From Grammothele lineata (Eukaryota > Basidiomycota > Agaricomycetes > Polyporales > Polyporaceae): a DNA stretch of 64,000 nucleotides. Within the stretch, counting starts at the first letter, position 1. Each line of letters opens with the position of its first letter. The notes under the pieces were generated by a model. That model did not search any database. It saw only the letters and a program-made list of their open reading frames with translations, and was not told the origin of the DNA. This document shows, one piece after another, positions 44,735 to 55,361 of the stretch. Where the stretch lies: assembly GCA_002150815.3 (NCBI GenBank), contig NDFF03000102.1:1-64000 (forward strand). The letters run 5' to 3'. Made by a program: the position numbers and the translations under genes.

Positions 44735-47255
44735 TGTAGCGATTCAGCGTTGTATCGCACTTAGATGGCAAAGGACTTGAAGAAAGAATGGGGACTGGGG
44801 AGGGCGGGGAGTCTAATCACAGTACTTATACTGGTCAGGTCACCATGGTACGGTGAGAACTCAGCTCGCTCTTCCATGTTAGACAACGCACTCGAGAGAC
44901 AAAACCGTGAGAGTATAGCAGACAGAAATACTAAAATAGAATCGATTAGCAGGGGTACAGAGTTCGAGATGAGGAACCGCAGCTCCAGGCGGACTCGGAG
45001 TAGCAGAGATCTTCGCGCCGTGGCTGACATTCGGAATTGTGGGGTAACACAGCAGTGCCCCGCACCATGGAATTTTTCTGGCAGTGGTTCTGTGGACTGG
45101 CGGTATCTAGAAGCCTGTTAGAACTAACGGATTTCTTGCTTTTAGCCTTGGAACATAACCTACCTGTTGATGAAATGGAAAAGAAACATTGGAAACCTAG
45201 CTTTCCCACAATGCCAATTGATCACACAGAAGCGTTGCTGTCGCTCGAGCGTAATCGTGGCTGCACCCGCGAACGACTAGCCGTGAATGACGGTAGGCAT
45301 GGGTTCTACGGGGCGGAAGAGCGGTTGATGTGGTGTACCCACGGATTCAATTCTTTGAAGCGCTGCTATTATGCACGTACCACCCCTGGAAAAAAACCTG
45401 CGGCGGCACAGGGAGTTCTGACTAGCGGTATGCGCCGACTGTTGCCTAGAGGAAGCGGAGTAGGGAAAACAAGCCAAGGGGCGCTCGTCTTTCTCCGCTT
45501 CCGGCGCTGCTATAGACCGGCTTTCTGCCGCATGGAGAAAAAATCGAGTCAGATTTCAACCGCGCGGTGACCGCCCGATCATAATCACGGTGGACGTATG
45601 CGCGTTAGAGTGGGATCAGTCAAAATTAACAATCAGTCCGAAGGAATCGGTTGAAATCGGGTACCACTTACAAAACCTGCCTGCGGCCGTAGATCCCCCT
45701 GCTTCGCAGCTCAGGACGGCAGAGTGCTCAATAAAATGTGACCGGGGTGTGAGGATCGTCTATCAAACGAAACTGAACTTGTGGTCCCAGAGCGAAGGAC
45801 TGTGGTCAAGGCTTGACCCCAACGCTGAAAGGCTGTCGTCCCTTGTTCATGATAGTATCTACAAACACGTCGCGCCTCGCCGTATCGTGAGGTATAACTC
45901 CGGAGTGGTCGCCGAGTCTTATCTGATACCGGTCCCGAGTCGGCCTAGCCTTGCTTCTGCCTGCTGCCAGTGTGCACTTGCTCTACTATTACTTAGCACA
46001 CACTAATTTTAGAGCATTCGACAGAGGCGCACCAATGGAAGACGGGAGCAGACGTCCGAGATCGTACGGAGTACCCGTGACTGGCCACACGGTGATCGGT
46101 GGTATCGGTGAATCAAGAGAATGCCAGGGAGCTTGAAGCGGCGCTCGTTCATTCGGAATATGGCACAGCCGCCAGCAGTCGCGCGCGGCCGCACGGCTCC
46201 CTGCAAGACATGTTTAGCTTTCGCGTGTCCTTAGAATTCCTGAAGGTGCATGTACTCCTGCCTCACTCATTTGACCGCTGGCTATGATACCGATGCTGCA
46301 GAAGTCACATTCGCATGCGCCGTCACGGTATCACGGGCCTTCAGTGGTTAATTTGATGTCAACGGAGTCGATGTCTGCATCCGAGTCGGGACCCTAAGAA
46401 GGACTGCGAATAGGCATTATCGGAAGCACGCCCTCCTCGGGGAGAAGTTTTCACGACTCACAGCCAACGGTGAACTGGCACAATCGCCGAGACAAGGTTT
46501 AACCACCGGTATGACGGCCCCGGGCGGTCCCTGTGGGCACACGGCGTAAGTTCATCGAGCCTGCCTTGAGGTTGACGTCATAAGGCGAGTGCCCCGGACC
46601 CCGTTCCTCGGATAGCGGAGCGCAACCACTCTGTCCGCATCCTTCGGACGGAGACTCTGGTCGCCCCGGATTTTCTTCCCGATCACTGCACATCGGCGAC
46701 ATAAACTGTATGAGCATTGGGAGTTGCGATAGTGCGATGGCAGTTTCAACGTTCGAGTCCCGTCGGCCCAGTGATCTGGTCAGGCGCAGTGAGCCGTTGT
46801 GCGCCGATACTATCGGCATGTGGTGTGGACTCACCAATGTACCTCACACTTGCGGCTGGTCGTATAACTTGGCATGCCTCTACCCACACGTTGCTTGATA
46901 TGCTCTTGTACACCAGCACGGAAAGTAGCATCTTCTACCGATATCTCGGCGTCTGTCAGACCTGTCAAGGCGCGCATCTCTGAAAGTTATGGTGGACAAA
47001 TAGTGGATATAAGACATAACACTACACTTGGTACAAATAACTGCGAGCACGTAAGCGGAGAACACACAAGAACAACGGAATAGAAAGAAGGAAAACAAGA
47101 AGACCGCGATCGAAGCATCGGTGGTATACGCGGCGCGCGGCGGGCGAAAACAGCATTACGAGAGCGACGGTACCGGAACGGGCGGGCGGGCGAACGGGCA
47201 GTTTATCTCGTCGTCAGCGTTTCTCGAACGCAAACCCGACGTATATATCTACAAA
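44735..47255. other. Gene-poor island
   Basis: About 2.5 kb of less GC-rich sequence with no recognisable gene. One orphan ORF (45067-45570) is listed separately. No terminal repeats, transposase or tRNA were found. Confidence 0.5.
45067..45570 (+). CDS. Orphan ORF, 167 aa, doubtful
   Basis: An ATG in a good context (CACCATGG) opens 167 codons ending at TGA. The N-terminus is hydrophobic (MEFFWQWFCGLAVSRSLLEL, then DFLLLALEH) and could be a membrane anchor. The C-terminal part is basic with many Arg and Cys. Codon choice uses TTA, CTA, AGA and GAA, unlike the GC-ending codons of neighbouring genes. No family is recognised and no introns are evident. It may be a chance ORF in AT-richer DNA or a decayed element. 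Confidence 0.2.
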   Translation: MEFFWQWFCGLAVSRSLLELTDFLLLALEHNLPVDEMEKKHWKPSFPTMPIDHTEALLSLERNRGCTRERLAVNDGRHGFYGAEERLMWCTHGFNSLKRCYYARTTPGKKPAAAQGVLTSGMRRLLPRGSGVGKTSQGALVFLRFRRCYRPAFCRMEKKSSQISTAR

Positions 47256-50200
47256 TCAGCCGTCAGCGTCAAGAATTTCCATCGACGGGGAGAGGACGTG
47301 ACGGGACAGGACGAAATGCTCACTCGCGGCGTCCCACTGGTCCTCGTCCATCTGGCTCTCGCCGTTGGCGTCGACGACGCGCATGCGCTGCAGGAGCGCC
47401 GCGAACTCGGGCTGCTCCTGGTGCTCCTCGAACACCTGGTGGAACTCCTTTTTGTACACCTGCTGGAGGCCGTACTCCGCCGCGAGCCTGAGTGGGGCGG
47501 AACCGATCAGCTATCCAGCATGGGAAGGGGGAGGGGGGGAGGGAGGGAGGGAGGGGAGGATAGGAGGCTACGTACTCGACGAAGTTCTCCCAGTGAACGA
47601 CGTACTCGGGCACGTCGTCGACGGCGTCTTTGAGGTAGAACCAGTACCGGTGGCCGAACACGGGCCGGCTCGCCCTGTCCTCGAAGCGGATCTTGTACAC
47701 CTCGTTCCCCCACGTCAGGTCCTCCGTGTCCGGGGGGAGCGCCTCGAGCTGGTCCCTGCAACAACAACAACCGCGTCAGTGTCAGCGTCTCTTCCTCACC
47801 CAAACACCATCGCCCTCGCGCCCCAGTCAGTACAGTACGCACATGAGCTGCTTCGCATCCGGCACCGTCCCAATAAACACGCCCCCCGGGCGGAGCCACG
47901 TCGCGACGTTCCGGAGCATCGTGCGCGCCTTGGCCTCGCTCTCGAACGCGTAGTGCATGCAGAACTGCATCGACACCACGTCGAACGGCGTCTGCAGCAG
48001 GTTCGGGGGCAGCTCGTCAGAGAGCACGTGCGCGTAGCAGTCGAGCGCGAAGAAGGACGCGGTGAAGCGTGCGCCGCGCGAGTTGCCGTGTCGGGATTGG
48101 GCTTGTTCGATCGAGACTTGGGCGATGTCTGGAGGCGCGGTGGGTTAATTGTAGCAGGCAGGCGCAGAGGTTCCCGCTGAACGGGTGAAGGAACGAGACT
48201 GACCGAGTCCGACATACTCCGCAACGTTCGCCTTTGCCCACTTGGTCAAGTCCCCGCCCTTGCCACAGCCCATGTCGAGCACGCGGCCGCGCATACGACC
48301 CCGGTTGGCGCCTGGAGACGCGGCGAGCGCGGGGTGCGCGAAGCGAGTGATGAGCACGCTCTTCACCCAGTTGTTGAAGCTCTTCAGGCCAATGATCGGC
48401 GACTCCTGCCGCTGCGCGACGCCCACGTCCGGACGCGCGTTATCTGCATGCAAACGCGGGGTGGGCCAGCGTCAGCGTCAGAATCACTACTAGAGTGGCA
48501 TAAAAAGCACCCGGCGGACCGGGTGTGGCTTCCGGCCACAAGCAGAGACGAGACGAGACACGAAAAGAAAGTAAAAAGAAACGCACAGTGCTCGACGACG
48601 ACCGCGACGTCCCCGGAGCGCCGCTTCTTGCGCGGCCCGCCCTCCTCGTCGCCGAGCCCCGCAGACCGGTCGTGCTTCGGCGCGCGGGCCCCACCACCCC
48701 CACCCCCACCGCCGCCGCCGCCGCTGCCGTTCCCGCTACCGCCGTTACCGCTGTCGCCACCTAGGAGGTTCTCGACGCGCTTGTGCTTGCGGAGGACCAT
48801 GGCGCCGACGCCGCCCGAGTAGTTGCGGTAGCGCTCGATCTCGGCGGGCGAGAGCGGGACGAGCACGGACGTCGCGGGCGAGATGCGCTGCGGCGCGTAC
48901 GGCACCGCGCTCCTGCGGAACTGGGACGGGGGCGGGGACGGGGGCGGCATGGGTTTCGGGGGCAGGCTGGACGAGGGAGGGGGGAGCGAAGAAGAAGCGG
49001 ATGAGGACGAGGAGGAGGATGAGGAGACTGGGGGTTTGGGGGGGATGGCGCCGTTCGCGGGCGTGTTGTTGCTGCTGCTGCTGCTGGTGCTTTTCTGCCG
49101 CGACGGAGGTGGCGCGGGCGGTCCTTTCGCCGGGGTGGACGCGGGTGGTGAGCTCGTTGTGGGCACGGAGGCTAGTGCGGGCGCTGCAGGTGGTAGTGGT
49201 AGTGGTGGTGCAGACGCGGGGATCGGCGTGCGTGCGGGAGCTGAAACTGGGACTGGGGTTGGAGCTGGCACAGGAGCAGGAGAGAGGGCAGGAGGTATGG
49301 ACGCAGATGCGTGGACCGGTGCCGGCGGCTGCACGCTTGCAGCCGAGGCCACCGGCTTGAGTGGGGAGGCCGGGCGGCCTGCACGCTGAGGCGCCCTCGA
49401 CGCGGTCGGCGACGCGGACACAGCCGCGGAGACGACGGGCGGCGGCGGGGGGCTCGGGACGCGGGGCGAGCGCTGTGGCGTGTGGGCTGGCGGGGGCATT
49501 GCTGCAGGTTTTGTAGCCGAGCCCGCGCCCGAACCTGAGCCCGTGGGCTGTCCGGACGTGGAGGGACGGGAGGCGGAAGCGGAGGCAGCGGTGGATGGAC
49601 GCGAGCCGGAGCTGGTGGGGAACGCGAGCGAGGCGGCGACCATCGGGGCCGCGGGGGTGCCTGGGAGGGCGAGCCCGAAGGACTCACGGCGGGGCATCCT
49701 GTCGAAGAGCTGTTCGTGGGTCGCGGAAGACGCGGACGCCGAGGAGGACGAGCGGGCGTTTGTACTTCCCGGGTGGGTGAAGTAGGAGGCCTCGCGTGGC
49801 GAACGCGCAGCACCCGCACCCGCGGAGGACTCGGACATGGTGGCGGAGGAACGGCGGCGGAGGGGCATGAAGTGCGAGAGCTGGTCGAGCTCTGGCCCTT
49901 CGTCCGGGTCGTGGAGAAGGTGGGAGAGCGTGGCGGGTGCGCGAGGGGTGGTGGGGGTGAAGAGCGGGGTGTCCATTGGGGCAGGGTCGGAGTTGAGGAG
50001 CATGGAGAGGTCGGTCGCTCGGCGGGTCAGGGGGCTCACCAGGGCCGCACTGGGGCTGGCGTCGGACGGGGAGGCGGCAGGCGAGGAGGTGACGATCGAC
50101 ATGCCTGGTCCCCGTGCGGACGAGTGGGGATGGGGATGAGGATGGGCGTGCGGGTGAGGGTGTGGATGGTGGGCGTGCGGATGGGCGTGGAGGGGCTGGG

Positions 50201-50339
50201 ACTGGGACGGGGGGCGGGGGTGGGGGGACCTCGAGGGCGTGCCCTCTTGGCCGTGTACGCGGGCGGCGGTGGGGAGGGCGAGGGAGGGCGTCACGGGGGA
50301 GTTGAGGACGGCATCGCGGACGGGGTCGAAGGCGGGCAT
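47256..50339 (-). CDS. ABD1: mRNA cap guanine-N7 methyltransferase
   Basis: Methylates the guanosine cap of nascent mRNA using S-adenosylmethionine in the nucleus. Five exons join in phase: 50339-48587, 48443-48204, 48128-47843, 47755-47576, 47487-47256, giving 896 aa. The catalytic domain begins EHYNARPDVGVAQRQESPII and has the SAM-binding motif VLDMGCGKGGDLTKW. It continues with DVVSMQFCMHYAFE, RPGGVFIGTVPDA, FEDRASRPVFGHRYWFYLKD and the C-terminal VYKKEFHQVFEEH. The domain is diagnostic for Abd1/RNMT. The first exon adds about 580 residues of low complexity: a His-Pro repeat region near residues 50-72, then Pro/Ala/Ser-rich sequence and a Gly run. It is far longer than the yeast protein (about 436 aa). 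The start is the first ATG of this frame; a later start cannot be excluded. Confidence 0.92.
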
Positions 50340-51616
50340 GGAGTCGACTGGCTATCGAATCGGGGGGCAGGCTCGCTCAGGCTCGCTCAGTCTGCGCTCT
50401 CTGGCCGCTGCTCGGCCTTGCTCGGCTCGCCCTGTCCGCTCCGGGAGGCGTCCGTCGACGGATGATGCGATTCGCACCCGGGCTCTCTTTCAACACGGCG
50501 CACGCACGGGCGACGGCGCGGTTGTAGTAGTCGTTCGTAATGCGCACCAGACAGCCTCAGATATGGCAGCCGGCACTCTTTTTCCCTGTTCGACGTCGCG
50601 TCTGACGTGCCGTACGCGCAGATCTGGAGGTCACGGCGGCCGGGAGATCGCGAGTGAAGGCGGCGAGGGGGCAGGGGCGCGGGGGGCGGCGGCGAGGGGG
50701 GCGCGAAGGGCGTGGAGGATGGCAAAGGGCGTTGAGCGCAGGCGCGAGCAGCGACGCTGCGTCCACCCAAGCCCGGCCTCGCCCCTTACACTCGCCGCCG
50801 CCCAGCCACGGCCCTCCCTCTTAGCCCTCTCCCTCCCTGCGTCGTCCGTCGCCCTCCCTTGCCCCTCGGGGCCAGCCCTCTACCCACGACGGCCTGCAGC
50901 GCACGCACGCTCGGCGTGGACGTGGTCGTCGCTGTCCAACGTCCAAGAGCGGGCCTTACGTCCGCGGACGGGCTTTTATGGCATCTCGCTCTGCCAGGCA
51001 CCTCTCCCAGCAGATCACGATCGTCCCCATCCGCTCTCCCCGTTACTTTATGGCGACCGTATATGTACTCCTCCACCCTGTCCTCCGTCTCTTGCCCTCT
51101 GATCTCTCCCCGTCGATTTTCTGTGCCCCTGCTTAACCCCCGCTCGCTCGCTGCACGCTTGTCTGGCTGAAGAACTGAAGGCTGGCAGCAACTCCAAACA
51201 GCGGTGTCTGTACCGACAGGAAGGCACCATTGCGGGGTCGCATCGGGGATCATCCGGACCAGGACGAGAAGAGAACTCCGTCCTCTGCGGCCGTCTAGCC
51301 ATGTCGGCTCGGCACCACCATCAAGTCGCACCCGGTACGTATATCCAGACGAGCACGGCGGGTCGGGCGTACATGGGGCCGCCTTCTAGCAACGTTCAGT
51401 CAGGCAGTCATTAAGCCCTATGGGACGATTATCGTACACCGGGCCCTCTGCGTATGCATTCGCCCGTCTAGCAGCAGTCGTGCGTATGGGTGCATGTAAG
51501 TAAAACCCCGTACTCCCGTGCTGCCTACTCCTGCGCTGCGCCCGGAGGCAGAAAGGAGCGTCACGCGCACCGCAGCAACAAAGTATGTACATACGTACAA
51601 ACCTCGCACCGCGTCC
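50340..51616. other. Intergenic between ABD1 and membrane-protein gene
   Basis: No supported gene. A 287-residue plus-strand frame (50239-51102) overlaps the ABD1 start and has an Arg/Pro-rich composition without motifs. Confidence 0.55.
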
Positions 51617-53047
51617 TCACACGGCGTGCACGACCGACGACCCGACCTCGACCTGCTCCCAATCGTCGCTCGGCGCGCGGGAGAGCGCCGAGTCCGGGCG
51701 CGGAACCTGCGCGGTGCGCCGCGTGCTCGTGAGCCGGACGCGCACCCACGTGAGCCCGCGCGCGAAGAGGAACGCGACGCACTCGGCGGCGGCGATCCCG
51801 ACGATGTACGCCGCCAGTTTGGCATGCTCTTTTGCGGGGTCGAGGAAGGAGTAGGCTGTGGATGCGGACGGAGAACTTAGGAGAACTCGCGTAGGCACGG
51901 GGGGAGGAGACGCACTGTAGAAGCCTTGCGTCGCGTACGTGATGTACGCGACGCCCAGGTAACCGGCGAGGAGGACGATGCATATTGGCAGGTGGAGCCA
52001 TGGGCTGGGGCCGACGTTTGTGAGGAGCACTTCGACGAGCAGGAACAGCGTGTTCATGGCGTGTACGGAGATGTTGTCCCATGCTGCATATCGTCATTGT
52101 CATTGAGCGGTGAGCTACGCATTGCAATGTGGGAGGAGATTCGTACCTGAGTATGTCGTCGCGAGTGTACTCGAATCCGCGAGCAGCGCCCAGAACACCA
52201 CCGTCACCACGATCGCTACAGCAGCGCGTCAGCGACCTAGCGGACCCACGAACGCCCCCCCTCCCTTCTCCCCTTCCATTCCCCCAAAACGCAACCACAC
52301 CGCAGAAGAGAAAACACTCACGAAACGAAGTGACAGTCGAGTACAATAACCGATGCAAGAACTGCAGCGGGCGCGGCCACCGCTGGAGCGGGTAGCCCTT
52401 GCGGCCGTTGAGGGCGTAGCAGAGCGTCTGCACCCCCGCGGCGTACTCGTACGCGATGATGCCGACGTAGGAGAGGTGCGTGAAGAACGAGAACCACCTG
52501 TGTGTGGAGGGTGGGCCTGGTCAGCGGATGTTTGTGGAAGGTGGAGATGAAGACGAAGACGAAGACGGAGACGATGGAGACGAAGCAGACGAAGACAGAG
52601 ATGAAGATGCACGGGCTGCGACCGCGGTCCGCAGGGGCCCTCGCCTCCGACGACTCCGAGGAGCCGCGCGCGTGCGCCGCGGGCCCAGGGCGGGGCGGAG
52701 TGCTGCTACTGCCACTGCCAGTACTTGCTTGGCTTCGAAGTTCGCGGGCGCGCCGCGTGTGCCCCTGGCCGGAAGCAAAGGACCGACAGCTCCGCCCGCC
52801 CATACGAAGGCACTGAATAGTGTAGGGGCTCAAGTACTCACGTCTGGGCGGTATGGTCGCGCACGGCCTCGCGGACGAGGTCGAAGAGCGCGGTGAAGAG
52901 CGCGTACGAGCCGATCGTGAGGCGGAGCGCGGCGAGCGGGAGCGGGGGCAGGGCGTAGGAGGTGACGAGGTCGTGTGTCGGGTCGAAGGGCGCGGGCACG
53001 CCGAGGTGGGCGTAGAGGCCTGCGCCGCGGGTGGGCTTGGAAGACAT
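51617..53047 (-). CDS. Multi-pass membrane protein, FAR-17a/AIG1-like
   Basis: Five exons join in phase: 53047-52842, 52497-52322, 52215-52147, 52083-51916, 51855-51617, giving 285 aa. Several hydrophobic segments are visible: LPLAALRLTIGSYALFTALF, WFSFFTHLSYVGIIAYEY, IVVTVVFWALLA, HAMNTLFLLVEVLL, WLHLPICIVLLAGYLGVAYI and AAYIVGIAAAECVAFLFARG. The order T-W-F-S-F-F-T-H, F-W-A-L-L and S-V-H-A-M-N resembles the FAR-17a/AIG1 family, whose animal members are Thr/His-dependent membrane hydrolases of fatty-acid esters of hydroxy fatty acids. Here the His of SVHAMN would be the candidate catalytic His. The C-terminus, ending DDWEQVEVGSSVVHAV, is hydrophilic and cytosolic-looking. Membrane topology is clear; the family assignment is from motif memory and moderate. 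Confidence 0.65.
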
Positions 53048-55361
53048 GATGATGATAAGTTATGGGGTTATGAGGCGGCTGGAGCCTGGTGTCGTGGTGG
53101 GTGGTCGTGTGCTGTGCGCGGGGATGAAGACAGAAGCGTCGGTGCCGGAGACGGGAAAGGGGAGACGTGAAGGAGAAACGAGCGTGGGTGGAAGCTGAGG
53201 CGGGGGGCGGGCAGGTGACGGTTCGAGAAGGGTGTGGTGGGGAAGGGCAGAGCAGAGCGGGGGCTCGGAGGAGGAGGAGGGAGAGGACCAGCCGGGGAGC
53301 TTGGAAATTCGCGAGCGAAGGAGGCCATATGCGGGCTCGCGGCCGCGGCGGGCGTCGTGCTGCGCTCTCCCCGGCTGTGGCCTTTGTCCGCCCCAGCCGC
53401 GTCGCGGTCAGATGGAGATCATTGCAATCAGAGTGTTTCGTCCCCCGGGTAGAGGCGCGGCTCATGCCATGTTCCTACTCGAATACTTCCTCTTCCCCTG
53501 TCGTGTAAATGTCTGTGCCTGAGGTGATCTGCAGCAGGCAATACTTCAGCATAGAGACGCAAGTATTCGCAAGGTCCAGTTGTGGACGCCTGGGCTATCA
53601 GGCGAGTGCGTCCACGGCGTCCGGGCTAACCTCCAAGCGGTCAAACTCTCGCAAATCTTGATGCAGATGCATGGAGGTATGCCGGCCACATGCAAGATGT
53701 CATGCGCTACCGCGCCGTCCTGTCAAGTAAAGTGTCACGGATGACCTTGCAGGCTTCGGTCGGGTTGTTCTAAACATCGTCTCTTTGGCATGAACGGTCC
53801 TGGCCGTGCCAGGCATTGACAAGGGTTGTGGATCCGTGGATCCGTAACACACGCTCATCGGACCGAATATGTATAGGGTTGCGCGCATCACATCGCCCGC
53901 GTTTCCATGACATTACCTCTACTCAACGCCATGAAAATAGACGTTCCTCCCGCGAATGCCGTACGTTGATCGCAAGCGGTCGAGATGGATCCATACACTC
54001 ACTTGTCGTGTTATGTCTTGATAGTGCATCGTGCGGAAGTGCAAAGTATATTGGCAGGTAGCACACCGGTACAAAGCAATATTAATTCGAGCTCGAGGTC
54101 GCGCTTGTTGCTGATATACGGGAACTGAATTCAAGTGCTGATACGGCCATATGCATCCCGGCGCGCGTCGCTATGGCCAGATTATCCGCAAATGTTGAAT
54201 CGATTTCGACCGGGAGGGAAAGCAAGCTAACATTTTCAGCCTCGTTGAGGCAGCATACAAGTCACGGTGCTTCATCCACAGGTGACTACGTGGCTTGTGG
54301 TTTGAAGATGTGGTCGTAATACCGAAAATGATAGGAGGAGTGTTCATCTATCGTCTCTTACCCGCTCGATGGTTCCTTCTACGTACATTAGTTTTCTATC
54401 TTCTCTTCAAGTGTTGAAATAATGCCACAGCGCCTGTCGATACGCCCGTCGCCATTCAGAGTCGAATTTGAACGATTACCGACTAACTTTGGCGGAGCTG
54501 AGGCGTCTTGTGGGGTTGTAAAGGCCGCCGTTCCTGAGGTGGAGAAGATCCAGGGGAAGGAGGAGTCGATTGCCTCTCATGCGCTGAGGGCATCTGCACA
54601 GCATCAGCGCGCGTCCAGGGCTTGTTCGGGCCATCGGGCGACTTGATCGGCTTGCGCGATGGCGTCAGTTCTAACCATCCTCGAGTCGACCTTGCTCGAT
54701 CCTCGCAGTCCAAATACAAAGGAACTGCGATCCGGGAGTGCGCAGGCATAGACAGTTTACGGACGTCATTGCTTACGGTCCGACCGAGTATGGAGGATGT
54801 ACAGAAATAGCACTTGTTCCTGAGTCCCGCGTGGCGCCTGAGTGGCTAGAGTACTGTAGTGAAGGGTTGCCTTGGAGTCGAGCAGCTGGTCGTATGAGAT
54901 AGAGAGACGAGTCAAGCGCAGATATGCAGAAATCGTGCAGAGACTAGTGCAGTGTGGGTAGAAAGGCTGGAGTGCGGTCCCTCCGACGTCCCGCAGCCCG
55001 GGTAGCCCGGTATGCTGAAACGATGAGGATCGCATAGTTGGTGGAAATGGCTCACATATCCTGAACAGCGCGCATAGCTGACTCGGCGTCGGATAAGTTG
55101 TAGGAGGATAGAGGTGCAGTTGAACGAAAACAAAAGACTGCGGGGACGGCCGGGCCGAGGGGCGAGAGAAAGGGCGAGGGCGGCACATGGCCCTGGCAGC
55201 CGGGCGAACGGCGGGGAGACGCCGAGGCTGTGGGAGATGAGGCGAGCATCCTCGAACGCGGCTCCAGCCTCTTCCAACGACCATCACGACCCGCCCCCCT
55301 TCTCCCCCTCCTCCCCTTCCGCCTCTCGACTGCTCTCCTCCGAGCACATCGTCCCGAAGCC
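53048..55361. other. Intergenic, 2.3 kb
   Basis: No supported gene. Frames such as minus 54483-54749 and plus 54422-54646 are short, lack motifs and have no obvious splice partners. The region 53500-54400 is less GC-rich than its flanks. The last few hundred bases are the leader of the HECT ligase gene. Confidence 0.5.

Noticed and set aside
46740..46775. GTTCGAGTCCC resembling a tRNA T-arm
   Set aside because: The flanking bases do not form the T stem, and no anticodon arm or acceptor stem is present nearby.
47365..48180. 271-aa plus-strand open frame
   Set aside because: Lies opposite exons of the cap methyltransferase and crosses their introns; it is an antisense shadow.
50239..51102. 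287-aa plus-strand open frame
   Set aside because: Overlaps the ABD1 start antisense; Arg/Pro-rich with no motifs or splice partners.
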